Source of the DNA: Anaeramoeba flamelloides
Taxonomy: Eukaryota; Metamonada; Anaeramoebidae
Assembly (NCBI GenBank): GCA_027625915.1
Contig: JANTQA010000012.1
Span: 7,214,501 to 7,278,500, forward strand
DNA: 64,000 nt
Direction: 5' to 3'
The position numbers and the translations under genes are program-made. Under the pieces are notes generated by a model. That model saw only the letters and a list, made by a program, of their open reading frames with translations. It ran no database searches and was not told the origin of the DNA. The stretch's first letter is position 1. Every line of letters starts with the position of its first letter. Below, in pieces: positions 21,594 through 32,960 of this stretch.

Positions 21594-22223
21594 ATGTCTC
21601 AAGCCGATTCAGTAATTGTAGTCAACCCACAAAACTGGGACAAGTACACAAAGGCAGTTTTAAAATCTTTTGACGAGCAGATGGACATAGATCAAGATGG
21701 TTGTATCAAAATCAATGAATTCCTTCATCTTGTCACTCATAGCCTTCTCCTTAGTATTTACAAAACCAAAACTCCAATAAACGAAAACTGTAAAGTATTT
21801 GCTTCTTCCCAAGATCTTTTAGATGCTATAAATAGATTTATAAGAAATGAACTTGCAAAGTGTGGATTTAGTCAAGTCATACGTACACAACGCATTTTTC
21901 AAAACGCCAAAATATCAAAATCAAAAAGGGATCACGAATTCATTATGAATAAATCTGACGAAATAACAAAACAGTCTGGTCTAACTTTCGATGTTGGAAC
22001 AGTTTTCAATGTACTAAATGAAAATAGTTTCAAATTACAATTCGAGTTCCTTTTTTATATTGGTTTCTCTTCTGTTCTCGAATATCTTTCTGCAGAACTT
22101 TTAGAACTTGCAGTAGAGCATGCAACCAAAGCAAACAAAAAAATTATTAATGCTGAGTTAGTTGAAATGGCAATAGAAAATGACGATGAATTAAAGGATC
22201 TTTTTCAAAGAATAAAGAATTAA
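21594..22223 (+). CDS. H2B-H2A fused histone-like protein (histone doublet)
   Basis: One exon, 209 aa from ATG at 21594; a longer in-frame start at 21492 looks like leader sequence (Phe/Leu-rich, pyrimidine-rich DNA). Residues 14-105 align by eye with H2B: KYTKAVLK ~ YVYKVLK, INEFLHLVTHSLLLSI ~ IMNSFVNDIFERI, and LLDAINRFIRNELAK ~ IQTAVRLLLPGELAK. Residues 126-207 align with H2A: SGLTFDVGTVFNVL ~ AGLQFPVGRVHRLL, SSVLEYLSAELLELA ~ AAVLEYLTAEILELA, and AIENDDELKDLFQRI ~ AIRNDEELNKLLGRV. The Lys-rich tails are absent. The H2A arginines that grip DNA are replaced (T136, N139, N142; none at the R77 position). Acidic-patch positions are kept (E163, E168, E171, D197, D198, E199, and E86 for H2B E105). 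It may act in chromatin or as a histone-like chaperone; function is inferred only. Confidence 0.8.
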   Translation: MSQADSVIVVNPQNWDKYTKAVLKSFDEQMDIDQDGCIKINEFLHLVTHSLLLSIYKTKTPINENCKVFASSQDLLDAINRFIRNELAKCGFSQVIRTQRIFQNAKISKSKRDHEFIMNKSDEITKQSGLTFDVGTVFNVLNENSFKLQFEFLFYIGFSSVLEYLSAELLELAVEHATKANKKIINAELVEMAIENDDELKDLFQRIKN

Positions 22224-22554
22224 AGTACCTGTGTAGGTACAAAAACTCTGGAGTTTTGCTTTTTTTTTATTTTACTGTTTTGGAAAACAATTCCTATTTT
22301 TAAAAAAATAAAAAAAATAAAAATTAGGAAAAAAAAAAACAAAGAATTTGAAAAAAATTCATTGTTAGACCTCAAATACAAAACAAAAGTAACTTGGAAT
22401 GGAAAAATAAACAGAAGAAATTCCAAGTAAATTAGATCGTGAACTACACAATAAAATTTATTATTTTTTCACATTTCTTGATAATTTACTTTTTTATTTT
22501 TTTAAATTTCTTTTTGATACACATTAAATAATTATTTTGGATTTTTTTTATTGC
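22224..22554. other. Non-coding 3' flank of histone doublet
   Basis: AT-rich. The minus-strand open frame here is low complexity and not supported as a gene. Confidence 0.5.
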
Positions 22555-23840
22555 AAGACGCATAGTCATAAATTTAAAAACATGTTATTCTAATGTTATT
22601 GAAAAAGTGAAAATGATCTTTGAAAAATTGTTTTGATATATATTGGAATTTTATTTGATCTTGAATAGAGATAAAAATGAACATTTTTGTTTTTTCTCAA
22701 TAGGCAACTCAGAATTTGAATTTTGAATTTTTTTTTAGGGACATAGTCTATATAAATTTTTTTTTCGGTAAATTTAATAGAGATTTAGAATTTTTTTTGC
22801 CAATTACTTAGATTTGAAATCAAAGTGAAAAACTTCTTAGTATAGTAATGAAATCTTGCTAAATGACATTCATTAAATTTAGTTATTGTTTTTATAGAAA
22901 TAAAAAATTTTTGCATTTTTTCACTTTTTTGAAAGTCGCTTTTTTCAACTTTTCGCAAAAATACAAAAAATAAAAAAAAATATGAGCAAGAAAGCCAAAC
23001 CTAGTTAAGTTTGTGGAAGACCTACAAAAAATAGTTTGAAAAATAAACCTGAAAGGGTTTTTTGGGATTTGCATGAAAAAATAGTTTGATTCGAAAAAAA
23101 TATACAATATATGCTTGACTCTTAATAAAAGATTTTCTTTCTTTTCTTGTACCATTCTTTTTTTTTCATGAATCCACTTTTTCAGTTTACACTCTATTGC
23201 TTTTGTTGAATTTGAAGTTTTTTTAAGTGTTCCCAAATTACCATCCAAAAGTTTTTGTCAGAGTCAAAAAAAATCAAAGAAAAGAATACGAACTATTTTT
23301 TTAAAAAGTAATTATTGATAAAACAAATTGAGTTCTTTATAGAGTCAAGTTGGATGAACAGAAGTGAAAGAGAAAATATTCACTAATTTTAAATCATTTT
23401 TTCGTTTTTAAAAATGAGAATAAATATTATTTTTGAGAAAATAATTAAATCATAAATTTAATCAAAAAATTATCTTCAGTTAAAGATATTTTTTTTTAAA
23501 AAAATTTTTAAAAGTCACTTTTTTTGAAGGAATTGCAAAATTGTAAAAAAACAAGAACCAAAAGTTCTAGCATTGAAAAAACCTGTCTATTTTCAATTTT
23601 AAAGATATACCAATATAAGGATTCCTTATTTAGTTATTGGTCAAAAAAAAAAAATTAATAGAGACTAGTCCCTTAAAAAAAATTCATTGATTTTAAAGTA
23701 ATACTTCATTCAGAGATCAACTATTCTCGGATGTGTATTGTTATTTTTATTTCTTATTTGTTCCAAAAAGGTCAATTATCATTTAATAATTGATATTTGA
23801 GACAAAAAAATCAATACCTTTGATCGAGCCAAAGTTTAAA
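22555..23840 (-). mobile_element. MITE family G, copy 4, interrupted by a TTAA-flanked element
   Basis: The right part (about 23680-23840) is the reverse complement of the start of family G (AAATATCAATTATT, AACAATACACAT, GAGAATAGTTGATC). The left part (22555-22733) is the reverse complement of the middle of family G (GTTATTCTAATGTTATTGAA, TTGATCTTGAATAGAGATAA). The two parts are separated by the element at 22738-23672. Confidence 0.5.
22738..23672. mobile_element. TTAA-flanked element with GGGACTAG-type ends (935 bp)
   Basis: The left end is TTTA|GGGACATAGTC and the right end GACTAGTCCC|TTAA, sitting inside a family G copy. A minus-strand frame at 22892-23248 (starting DGNLGTLKKTSNSTKAIECK and containing LKKWIHEKK) is not recognised; a weak resemblance to transposase helix-turn-helix segments is not enough to name it. 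Related ends: 24014-25820, 41182-42007 and 63095-63844. Confidence 0.5.
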
Positions 23841-24013
23841 ATGAAATGGAATTATACACTTGGGAAACAGTACGATCTCTTTAAATAGAAATATCTATCT
23901 ACAAATCTCAAAGTTATTTCATGTAATGGAATCTCTTTGATCCAACTCCTGAGTAGCTGAGAATTCTTCAGATTTACAGAAAATTAAAATGAATAAATGT
24001 TTTTTCGCTTAAG

Positions 24014-25820
24014 GACTATGTTCCCACCCTTGAGGGGGTCCAGTAATTGGGTTATTTCAATTCCACTTCTAACAAAAAATTTTCACACGGAAGAAATTGG
24101 ACAAAAAAAAAAAAAAAAAACAATTTTGGTGTTCTTTACCTTTCCACCTAGACTATTTTTCTTTATTTTTCAATGAAAATGAAAATAACAAAAAATAATT
24201 ATAATAATTATATTTTTTCAAAATTCAATTTTGGAAAAGAGAATTTCTGGTTTTATTGGTATTTTTTATATAAATTTTTATTTAATAGTGTCAATTTTAT
24301 AAAATCAATTCATTTTATTTGATAAAACTCTTTTAATATATTGAAAAATTTTATGGTAAATGAATAATTTTTTTTTTTTTTTTTTTCTTTTTTGTCTTAC
24401 TTGAAATGTTTTAGTAACTTATTTATTATTAATAAAATACTAAACCATTTCTAGTTTTTATCTTACCAAAATATCATTTAATTTTCTAGGAAATTTTTTT
24501 GAATATTAATAAATAAAAATATGTCCTTATTTAAGAAGTATTAAACTAGTAATTATTTATAAGTTTATTTACAATATTTGCTCAACTTTAACTTGACAAT
24601 TTAACGAAATATCAAAACAATAAAATGAAAAAAGAACGTTATCTATTACTATTCCAATCTTTAACATTCGTCATTGTGTAAATTTTATATAATAAAGGAA
24701 TTCATAATAATTATTCTTATTGGGGTACAAATGATTTTTTTAGCATTTTCCGTTGAATTCCGAATCATTTTTATTAAAATGTTTAATTATTTAGAATTAT
24801 GAAATTTCATTAGATAAAAATTAAATTACAAATCATTATATTTGTCTTCATACGATTGAGAAAAATTATTTAAATTTCTCACTTAATGACTTTTCAAGTA
24901 AACTTGACATATTTTACAATTCAAAAAATAACAATTTGAACAAATAAAAGACCGTTAAAAAAACAATAATTTTTGAAAAATAAAATTAAAAGAAACAAAT
25001 TAAAGATGTGATCAGATCAAAAGATATTTTTCTTTTGGTTTTAGACCTTGTTAGTGGGCTGGATGAATATTTACATTGGCTCTATTTATTATTTCATGAA
25101 TAAACCTTGAATCCCAGCTTATTATCAATTTCTAAATTTACTGATAAAAAAAAAAAATACCCAGGATATTAGAAATCATTAAATGTATTCTTGATTTTTA
25201 ATTCTCTTTAGTTAAAACAATCGCTTAACACAACAGTTATTTAAAAACACCAGTTTAAATTCAAAATTTTACTCGAAAAGGTTTAATATAAAATGTTCGA
25301 TCTTAAGATTCCAAACAATTTCTTTTTTTTTTTTTTTTATTGATAAACTAGCTATTGCCCCTTTTTATAAAGTTAGAGTAAGTTCAATTAAAATAATTTC
25401 CTTATAAGGTAAGCCAACACTTTAACTTTTTTTTTTTTTTTTTTAATTTAAAATTGAATTTGAAAACTGTCTTGTTTGTTTAGTTATGTTTTTGCTTGAT
25501 TTGAGTATTTAAAGTTCCCCTTTTTTTAAAAAAATATTAGATATTTTTCGAACCTAAAACGAAATACCACATTTGAATATTGAGACAAGAAAAAGTTAAA
25601 CCATACAATATTCCCTAAAACAGATCAAATAAACCAACTGAACATTCTCTTAAGACATTTAATTTTACCTTTGGATTTATTATTAATAAATTGTTTTTTC
25701 AAAAAAAATTTTCAATACATATAAGTAACTAGATAAAACCAACAGTAAAAAATGTTATTTTCTAATCTTCTTTTCAAAATATTAAAAAGTGGAAATTTTG
25801 ACTATATGGTGGCTACTCCC
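24014..25820. mobile_element. Possible TTAA-flanked element (1.8 kb), non-coding
   Basis: TTAA at 24010-24013 is followed by GGACTATGTTCCCACC. The right end reads GGTGGCTACTCCC followed by TTAT at 25821-25824. The last 80 bases align with the right end of the element at 41182-42007 (GTAAAAAATGTTA, TCTTC, AAAAGTG) and with 32420-32500. The interior is AT-rich without coding capacity. Parts of 25020-25820 also resemble 31740-32500 as a diverged direct repeat. Confidence 0.4.
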
Positions 25821-26358
25821 TTATCATTTTAAAAAATAATTATGTTAGAAACACTGATATATTTTACACTTAAAAAATTTATTACATCAAGTTCCCTTTA
25901 AAAGAAACAAGATTTGAAGCAAAATATAAGTAGTTAATAAATCTCAAATTCATTTACATATTTTAGAATTATTTTTTTACCCAAATGAGAATCATAAAAA
26001 AAAATTTTTTTTAGGTTTAATCAAAGAATTGTACCTGAAAAAAGTTTTTTTTTGTATCTCATTAGATTTTTTTTGAGTATGTGTTAAAAGTGTACCAACT
26101 GTAATAAAAAAATCAAAATTATTTTCAAATTTCAGGAAAATGTAGTCTTGGCATTCTAAAACTATTTTAACTCAATCAAAAATTATGAATTTTTGTCTCT
26201 TTTAGGTATTCATTAAGGATGTGTTCACTGAAAATAAAACAAGACAAAATAAATATTTTATAAATTTTGCTCTAATTCAGAATTTAACTTTTCAAGTTGG
26301 TTTATATTAACACACCAAGAACTATACATGTGTATGAATTTATAGGTTAAAATTAATA

Positions 26359-27720
26359 CAGTGATCAAAATAATACTTGCCAAACGACTATAATCCGTGT
26401 TTCAAAATATAATCCGTTCTTTTTTTTCTTCTTGTTCAAATGCAACATCCAATGGACTACCAAATAGTATACCTAAGTTCAAATCAATTTTAAAAGTAAA
26501 CATCTGAATATTTTCAGTAAAATTTAAATTATAAAACGAATTTATTTGAAAATTTTTCATAATATTCTCAATTTTTTTGAATTTTATTTGTTCTTTTGAT
26601 TATAACCATTGTGAAAAAAATTTGGGTCATTAAAAAAAATTGGGTCAGTCAAAAATTTGATTTCGTTTTTTAAATAGTAAATATTAGCAAAATGGTTTTT
26701 GATCAAAGTAAAATTTTATGAACAAATCTTACATTTAAGAAAAACCAAAGTCATTATCAATAATAATTTTCAAAGACAATATTATCTTGTTGCATTTTAA
26801 CCCTTTGGAATTACTGTGGAACTCTAAAAAACAAAAATTTACTTTTAATTGTAAACTTTACTAAAAATGTTGATTTTTTTTATTAGATTACATTCCAAGA
26901 TCAAGTTAATCATTTTTTGGGAAGACCAAAAATTAATAAGTGTTTTAAATTAAGGTTTGTCTATGGGGATTTTGGGAATTTAAATGGTTTCTGAAATCTT
27001 GATATTTCGGTATTTTGAAGTTTTGATTGTAAACATTAGTGGAAAACAACCTCTTTCAAAAAAACAGCTTTTTTGGAAGATTTTATTATTCAATTTGGTT
27101 TAAAAGGATATTTAAGATTAACTGTGATAAATTTGCGTTCATTAACAATGATAAATATCTTATTAGATTAATAGATTATAAGATTTCCTATTAAATAGTT
27201 CTCTTATTTTTAGTAAAGTTTACAATTAAAAATAAATTTTTGTTTTTTTAGAGTTCCACAGTAATTCCAAAGGGTTAAAATGCAACAAGATAATATTGTC
27301 TTTGAAAATTATTATTGATAATGACTTTGGTTTTTCTTAAATGTAAGATTTGTTCATAAAATTTTACTTTGATCAAAAAACCATTTTGCTAATATTTACT
27401 ATTTAAAAAAACGAAATCAAATTTTTGACTGACCCAATTTTTTTTTAATGACCCAAATTTTTTTCACAATGGTAAAAATATTCTCTAAAAAAAATAATTC
27501 TATTTTTTTTAGATAAATTTTGCAATATGATCCTGAATTTTTATAATTTCTATTAAAAATAAAAGAACTTTAAGAAATCAATACCATATTTATTTAGGGT
27601 TTATTGTTGATTTCTTTGATCGGCTAATTTATAGGTCTTCTATAACAAAAAAACAAAAAGGCTTTTTATTTTGAAACATCAGATTAAATTTTTGTGCACG
27701 CTTTCTTTTTACAAAAGCAG
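26359..27720 (+). mobile_element. Family A Tc1/mariner-type MITE, copy 1, with nested element
   Basis: TA at 26357-26358 is followed by CAGTGATCAAAATAAT. Colinear with 29034-29511 on both sides of a nested 867-bp insertion (26606-27472). The right end, near GTGCACGCTTTC, is diverged, so the boundary is approximate. Confidence 0.7.
26606..27472. mobile_element. Family B element with very long TIRs (about 265 bp), recent insertion
   Basis: Inverted arms 26606-26868 and 27206-27472 start CCATTGTGAAAAAAATTTGG. By eye they differ by only one substitution and about four one-base homopolymer length differences. The target TAA is duplicated at 26603-26605 and 27473-27475, and the empty site is visible in the sister family A copy near 29270-29285. 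The 337-bp centre has no open frame, so it is non-autonomous. A 3-bp TAA target fits the PIF/Harbinger habit, but the TIR sequence does not let me assign a superfamily. Confidence 0.85.
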
Positions 27721-27846
27721 GAACAAAAAAAAAAAAAAAACCTTTGGTTGTATTTGTTTTGATAGGTTATATTGACTTGATCGTGGCTTATTTACACCAT
27801 TTTGGAATAATATTCAAAAAAAAATATATTATCAAAAAATATTTTG

Positions 27847-28759
27847 TTAAAAAATTTTAACTTTCTTCCTTAAATTAAAAGCACTTTTAAAAAGGCTTTT
27901 CGAATTACTGAACATTTGATTAAATTCTAATTGTTCACCACTTGGTCCTTTACAATAAGCAATAAACCAGCCACTAAAATCGCCAAATTTGTTTCCTTGT
28001 ATTTTTAAAGAGTTATATTCTGTTCCAATATCTTTGAGCTGCTTGCAGTTAATCTCTTGGTATTCGTTGATTACACACCCTTTCATGCGGTTGCATTGCA
28101 CATTCTCAATCCCGTTTTCTTTTGACCAGCTTTCTAGCTCTTCAATAAAGTCATTTAGATCGATCTTTTCTGAAATATGAAATGAAACATGCTGTGAGCT
28201 TGGGATCGAAGCTGGAAGAATTTCTGGTATTTGCCCAACGTTTTCGTTCGAAATGATGTTATAGTATCTTGTTAGTTCGATCACAACATTATTAAATTGG
28301 AGAAAGGCCAGATCTAAAACATCAAAGTTTGCAAGATCGGCAACTGATAGCCTTTTTAACTTTTTTTTTATTCTTAATGAGTCGGTCATTTCTTTTTGAA
28401 AGAGGATATTTTCAAAATCTTCTCCTGCTAGCTGGCTGCTAATTAGAAAGATCTTTTAGAGTTGAAACGTTCAAAAAGAAGAATGTGTTTTGGAAACACA
28501 AACCAGAACGGGTGGAATATTGACGATTATTAAAAGAGTTTAGAGAGAAGGCGCAAATGAGAAAAAATATTACCTTGCCACCTAATGCTTCGGAATAGAA
28601 TTTTAGGGACTGCTCCAAGTTTTCCACAGTAATTCCAACGTGCTGAACACCTAGGACATTTTGTCCAAATACAGAAGTTTCCTTTTGTGTAACAAATACA
28701 AAACAAACAGTTAACAAAAGTACAACGAGGCTTGAATAATATAAATATTTCTTAACCAT
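27847..28759 (-). CDS. Secreted/anchored VOC-superfamily (glyoxalase-fold) protein
   Basis: Two exons, 28759-28574 and 28431-27847, with a 142-bp GT-AG intron; the join is in phase and gives 256 aa. Residues 1-33 form a hydrophobic signal or anchor (YYSSLVVLLLTVCFVFV). The VOC fold follows: VQHVGITVENLEQSLKFYSE, then NVVIELTRYY, SQHVSFHI, and GWFIAYCKGPSGEQLEFNQ. The four usual metal ligands are all present in order: H40, E114, H143, E231. The C-terminal CKGPxGEQLEFNQ form resembles bacterial and cyanobacterial VOC proteins, which suggests acquisition from bacteria followed by intron gain. Substrate unknown; metal-dependent lyase, dioxygenase or resistance roles all occur in the family. Confidence 0.82.
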
Positions 28760-29033
28760 TCGTAAAAAAAATAACTTTTTGGTTTATCTCTTTAAGGTTG
28801 AAAAATTTGTTAAACTGAAGCAAGACTAAGCGAATTAGAGTTCTGTTATCTTTTCTTCAAAGTGGTGTAAGACTACATATTGACTTGTTGAGGACATAAA
28901 TAGACACAAATAACTCACTTTGAAACACTTAATTAAAGACCAAATTTTTTTATATTGAGGAAATAGTATGGTAGATAACCAAACTCAATAGACTACACAA
29001 AAAGATTAATTAACAGATTCAAATTTAGGGGTA

Positions 29034-29511
29034 CAGTGATCAAAATAATGCGTGCCCAAAGACTATAATCCGTTTTTCAAAATATAATAGGTTCTTTTTT
29101 TTCTTCTTGTACCAAGGCAACATCCAATCTACTACTAAAAAGTATACCTAAGTTCAAATCAATTTTGAAAGTAAAATGTCTGGTTATTTTTAGTAAAATT
29201 TAAATTATTCATGCAAATTGTTGAAAATTTTTAATTATATTCTCAATTTTTTTGAATTTTAAAATTTTTTGATTGATAAAAATTTTCTTAAAAATGGACT
29301 CGATTTTTTGAGATAAATTTTGCAATTTGATCCTGAATTTTTAGGATTTTTTTTTAAATAATAGAATTTTAAGAAACCAATACCATATTTTTTAGGCTTT
29401 ATAACCAGTTTCTTGGATTAGTTGATGTATGGGTCTTCTATAACAAAAAAAACACGCTTTTTATTATGAAACACCAATTAAATTTTTTTGCACGCTTTAT
29501 TTTGACTACAG
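29034..29511 (+). mobile_element. Family A Tc1/mariner-type MITE, copy 2, uninterrupted (478 bp)
   Basis: TA target duplication at 29032-29033 and 29512-29513. The left terminus is CAGTGATCAAAATAATGCGT and the right terminus the inverse of CTGTAGTCAAAATAAAGCGT. CAGT ends plus TA are classic for Tc1/mariner. It serves as the empty-site reference for the family B insertion in copy 1. Confidence 0.8.
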
Positions 29512-29513
29512 TA

Positions 29514-31047
29514 TTGAGTTTTTAAGTTATTTGATCTAACAATTTTTTTCAATTTTTGGAGGTATAGTAAGAATAATAACATGTATTTTCTGATCTTTTT
29601 GTGTTTTAAACTTTTAAATGTTGTAAAAATAAATAATTATGTTTTTTTTTTTAACAAATATTGTTTCTTTTTTATAATGTATTATAATAAATATATTATT
29701 TTGGATTTTAAGAAAAAAATGAACTTGAAATTAGGTTCATATATTGATGAAACCTTTATTTTTAAAAATCAACTCTTTTCAAAAATTCTGAAAGAACTTC
29801 AAAACTTGCTTAGAAAAAAAATTTTTTGAACAATTTCATATTTACATATCGTATAACACTTTTTTTCTAACAATTTTCCTTTCAATAAGATCCAAAAATA
29901 AAAAGAAAATTTAAAATTGGAACATTACAATTCTAAGGATAGAATTGCTTGACAGGCCTATATAAAAGATACTAAGTATATTTATGAAACATCCAAAAGC
30001 AAACCCCATAATATAAAAATTATTTCAACAAATTTTCCTAACATCTTTTAATTTTTTTGAAAAATAATAAAATACAAAAATAGGAAGTATACAATAGACT
30101 ATACCTGATCCTTTTTTTTTTTATCTACAATTTATTTAATTTATTTGAATTCTTATTGTGACAATTTTGAAGTTTTCTTTTGTGTGTGTTATTAGTATTA
30201 TATCTTATTATTAAGTAATAAAATACTAAATAATATTTTATTTTTATATTATAAAAGTAGTTAATATATTTCCAAGATAATTTAGTTGTTAATTTTCAAA
30301 TAAAAATATTTTAATTTCTAAAATTTATAAAAGTTTTATTAAATTGACTCAACAGTGATTTTTTGATAATTCTTTAATAATAAAAAAATTGTTAAAAAAA
30401 AAAAAAATTATATATTTCATTTTATTATCCTAAATACTCCTAGAATTATAAGAATAAAAATGCCAGATCTATCAGTTCTTCAAAATATTATTCATAGGTT
30501 GGATTAATTGTAAAAATAATTCAATATTAACAATCTCAAAAAAAAAACAATATATTTTTATACTTGGATATCTGGAATAATTCATTTTTAAATACCAAAA
30601 TAATTTCATTAGGTTAAAAATCATTTTGAGTATTTTTATTTGACAAAATTTTGATTTTAAAAATAATTTAATAAAGTAAAAACTTTTTAATATTCAAAAG
30701 CAATTTTTTACAAAGTAAAAAAGAAAAAGAAAATAAATTTTCAAAAAGATATAATAAAAAAAAACCACCAAAAACTAAATAAAAAATAGTTCTAATATAA
30801 ACACCACATTCAATATTGATTGAATTTTTTAATTTTTTTAAGATGAGAGGGATTATTATATAATGGAGAAAACTGAAAAACTGCAAATAAGAGAATAACT
30901 TTATTTGCCTCACCAAAAGTCTCTACTTTAATGATCAATTCATTTAAAGAAAAGAAATCCATCCAACCATTCCTCTCTTGAACAAAAATAATAAATAATC
31001 TCAAAAAAGGAAAATTGAAGTGAAAATATTAATACTGGCTGATTTAT
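29514..31047. other. Non-coding AT-rich stretch
   Basis: No gene supported. The open frames at 29581-29829 (plus) and 30668-31004 (minus) are Phe/Ile/Lys-rich and lack motifs. Confidence 0.5.
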
Positions 31048-31049
31048 TA

Positions 31050-31247
31050 CAGTCAGTTCCACTTTTAAGTAACAAACTTTCGACGAAATTTAAGGCACAA
31101 AAAAAAACTCAAATTAAGGAACAAAATTCAAATTCTAGTAAAATAATTTGCAAAAAAAAAAAATTACAAATTTTGTGCCTTAATTTGAGATTTTTTTTGT
31201 GCCTTAAATTTCGTTGAAAGTTTGTGCCTTAAAAGTGGAACTGACTG
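31050..31247. mobile_element. MITE family C, copy 4 (198 bp)
   Basis: TA at 31048-31049 and 31248-31249. The ends are CAGTCAGTTCCACTTTTAAG and its inverse. It shows a few private changes (GTAACAAAC in one arm) relative to copies 1 and 3. Confidence 0.88.
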
Positions 31248-31249
31248 TA

Positions 31250-32960
31250 AATTGATATATTTATTAAATAGGGTTTAACAAGATAAAAAAAGATAGTGAC
31301 ATATATTATATTTTAAAAATAAACTATTAACTTTTGTCAATAGTCTATTCATCTTTAAAAAACATGATTTTGTGATTTTTGAATTTTTGTTTATTGTTTA
31401 TTATTAAATCAAGTATTAATAATAATTATTATTTTAAATATTGCCAAGTTTAATTTGTACGTTTTATTTTAATTTTTGATTAATTTTCGGAAAATGATTA
31501 CTTCTTGAGTATTTTGGTGTTTTAATAAAACAAAATAAATGAATAATCATGGTTTTTATATCGTATTTCTATTTAATTCTGATTTTGTACTTTAAATATT
31601 TTTATCTGGTTTTAAAAATATTTTGAATGAGAAAAATAAAAAGTTTATCCACTAAAAGATCTTTAAACAAGTAAAAAAATATCTAATAATGATTCAAATG
31701 ATCGAAATACAACCATTCGCAATATCAAAAGATAAATATTTACGGTTTTTAAACTTGATAGGTGGGTTGATTGAACATTTACATCAACAATAATAGTCAA
31801 TTAAGGAAATATCACCTAATCATAACCAATACTATATTTATAAAACTACTAAAAAAATCAGAATACTGGAAACTCTTTATGTATTCTACATTTTTAATTT
31901 AATTCTGTTAAATTATTTTCTTAACTCTTTACCAGATTTTAAAAATAGCAGTTTAAACACAAATAAAAAATCACAAAAAGTTAAACAGGGTTTGATTAAT
32001 CTCAAGATTATATAATAATTTTTTATTATTATCTTGATCTAACCCAAACATTTATTTTCTACTGGTAGGGTAAGTTCGATTAGAGTAAACGGATAGTAAC
32101 AGAGGTTAAAATTTTCATTTTTTTAACATTTTTATAATTGGATCTGAAAAATATCTTGTTCAATTTATTGGGTTTTGTTGTGGTTTTGTTTGATTAAAGT
32201 GCTAACAAAAATTTTTATTTTTTTTTCTAACCTCAAATAAAAATACCACAGCTTATTTTTGAGATAAGAACAAATATAAACCATTTAGCATTGCTTTATT
32301 AAATCATACAAATCAACTTGACGTTCTATTGTTGTAATTTATTTTATGTGTGAAATTAATATTAATAAATTATTTTTAAACCAAGTACTTTAAATACTAA
32401 AAAACAACTAGACACAGAGTTGTGTAAAAAATGTTGTTTTCTCATCTTGTTTCAAAATTGGTAGAAAAGTGAGAATTATAACTTTAATGTTACTATTTGC
32501 TTAATAGAATTTTTGAATTTAGAATTGTGTATAAAGCTGAGAAAGTCAAATAATCAAATTCTTTGGTTATTAAAGATATATCCTTATTAGGAGATTCAGG
32601 AAAAAATATGAAAAAAGCGATAAAAATCTAAAAAAAAAATATCAAATTTTCTAATTTATTTCAAGATAAATGATCCCCATTACGAAAAATAACAAAACGA
32701 AAAGAACATTTTTCTTTATAAAATTGTTTCTCAATCGTTTCAAATAATAAGAATAAAAAAATAAAAAAAACATTTATATAATAATATGTATATCTATATA
32801 TCCATAATAAATATTATTTCAAAAAACAAAATAATAAATATCCTAAAGTAAAAATGAAAAGTTTTAATTAATAAATTTTTCCAGTAAGCAAAGGCAATAA
32901 AACAATTTATCAAAAAAAAAAAAAAAAAAAAAAAAAGAAGCAAAATTAAATCAAAATAAT
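31250..32960. other. Non-coding, with a diverged TTAA-type repeat
   Basis: 31740-32500 is a diverged direct repeat of 25020-25820 and ends TATTTGC followed by TTAA at 32501-32504, like the TTAA-flanked elements. A 25-base poly-A lies at 32912-32936, just beyond the HSP90 3' end. Confidence 0.4.

Noticed and set aside
21594-22223. EF-hand calcium-binding protein, from the loop-like DIDQDGCIKINEF
   Set aside because: A single loop-like match; the same residues fall in the H2B helix-loop region of a continuous H2B then H2A alignment, which explains the whole protein better.
21594-22223. Integrated large-DNA-virus region around the histone doublet
   Set aside because: No capsid, packaging ATPase or other viral-type gene is nearby; neighbours are host genes and DNA transposons, so viral origin remains only a hypothesis for this one gene.
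22892-23248. 118-aa minus-strand gene
   Set aside because: Lies inside a TTAA-flanked element; only a weak helix-turn-helix resemblance and composition typical of AT-rich non-coding DNA.
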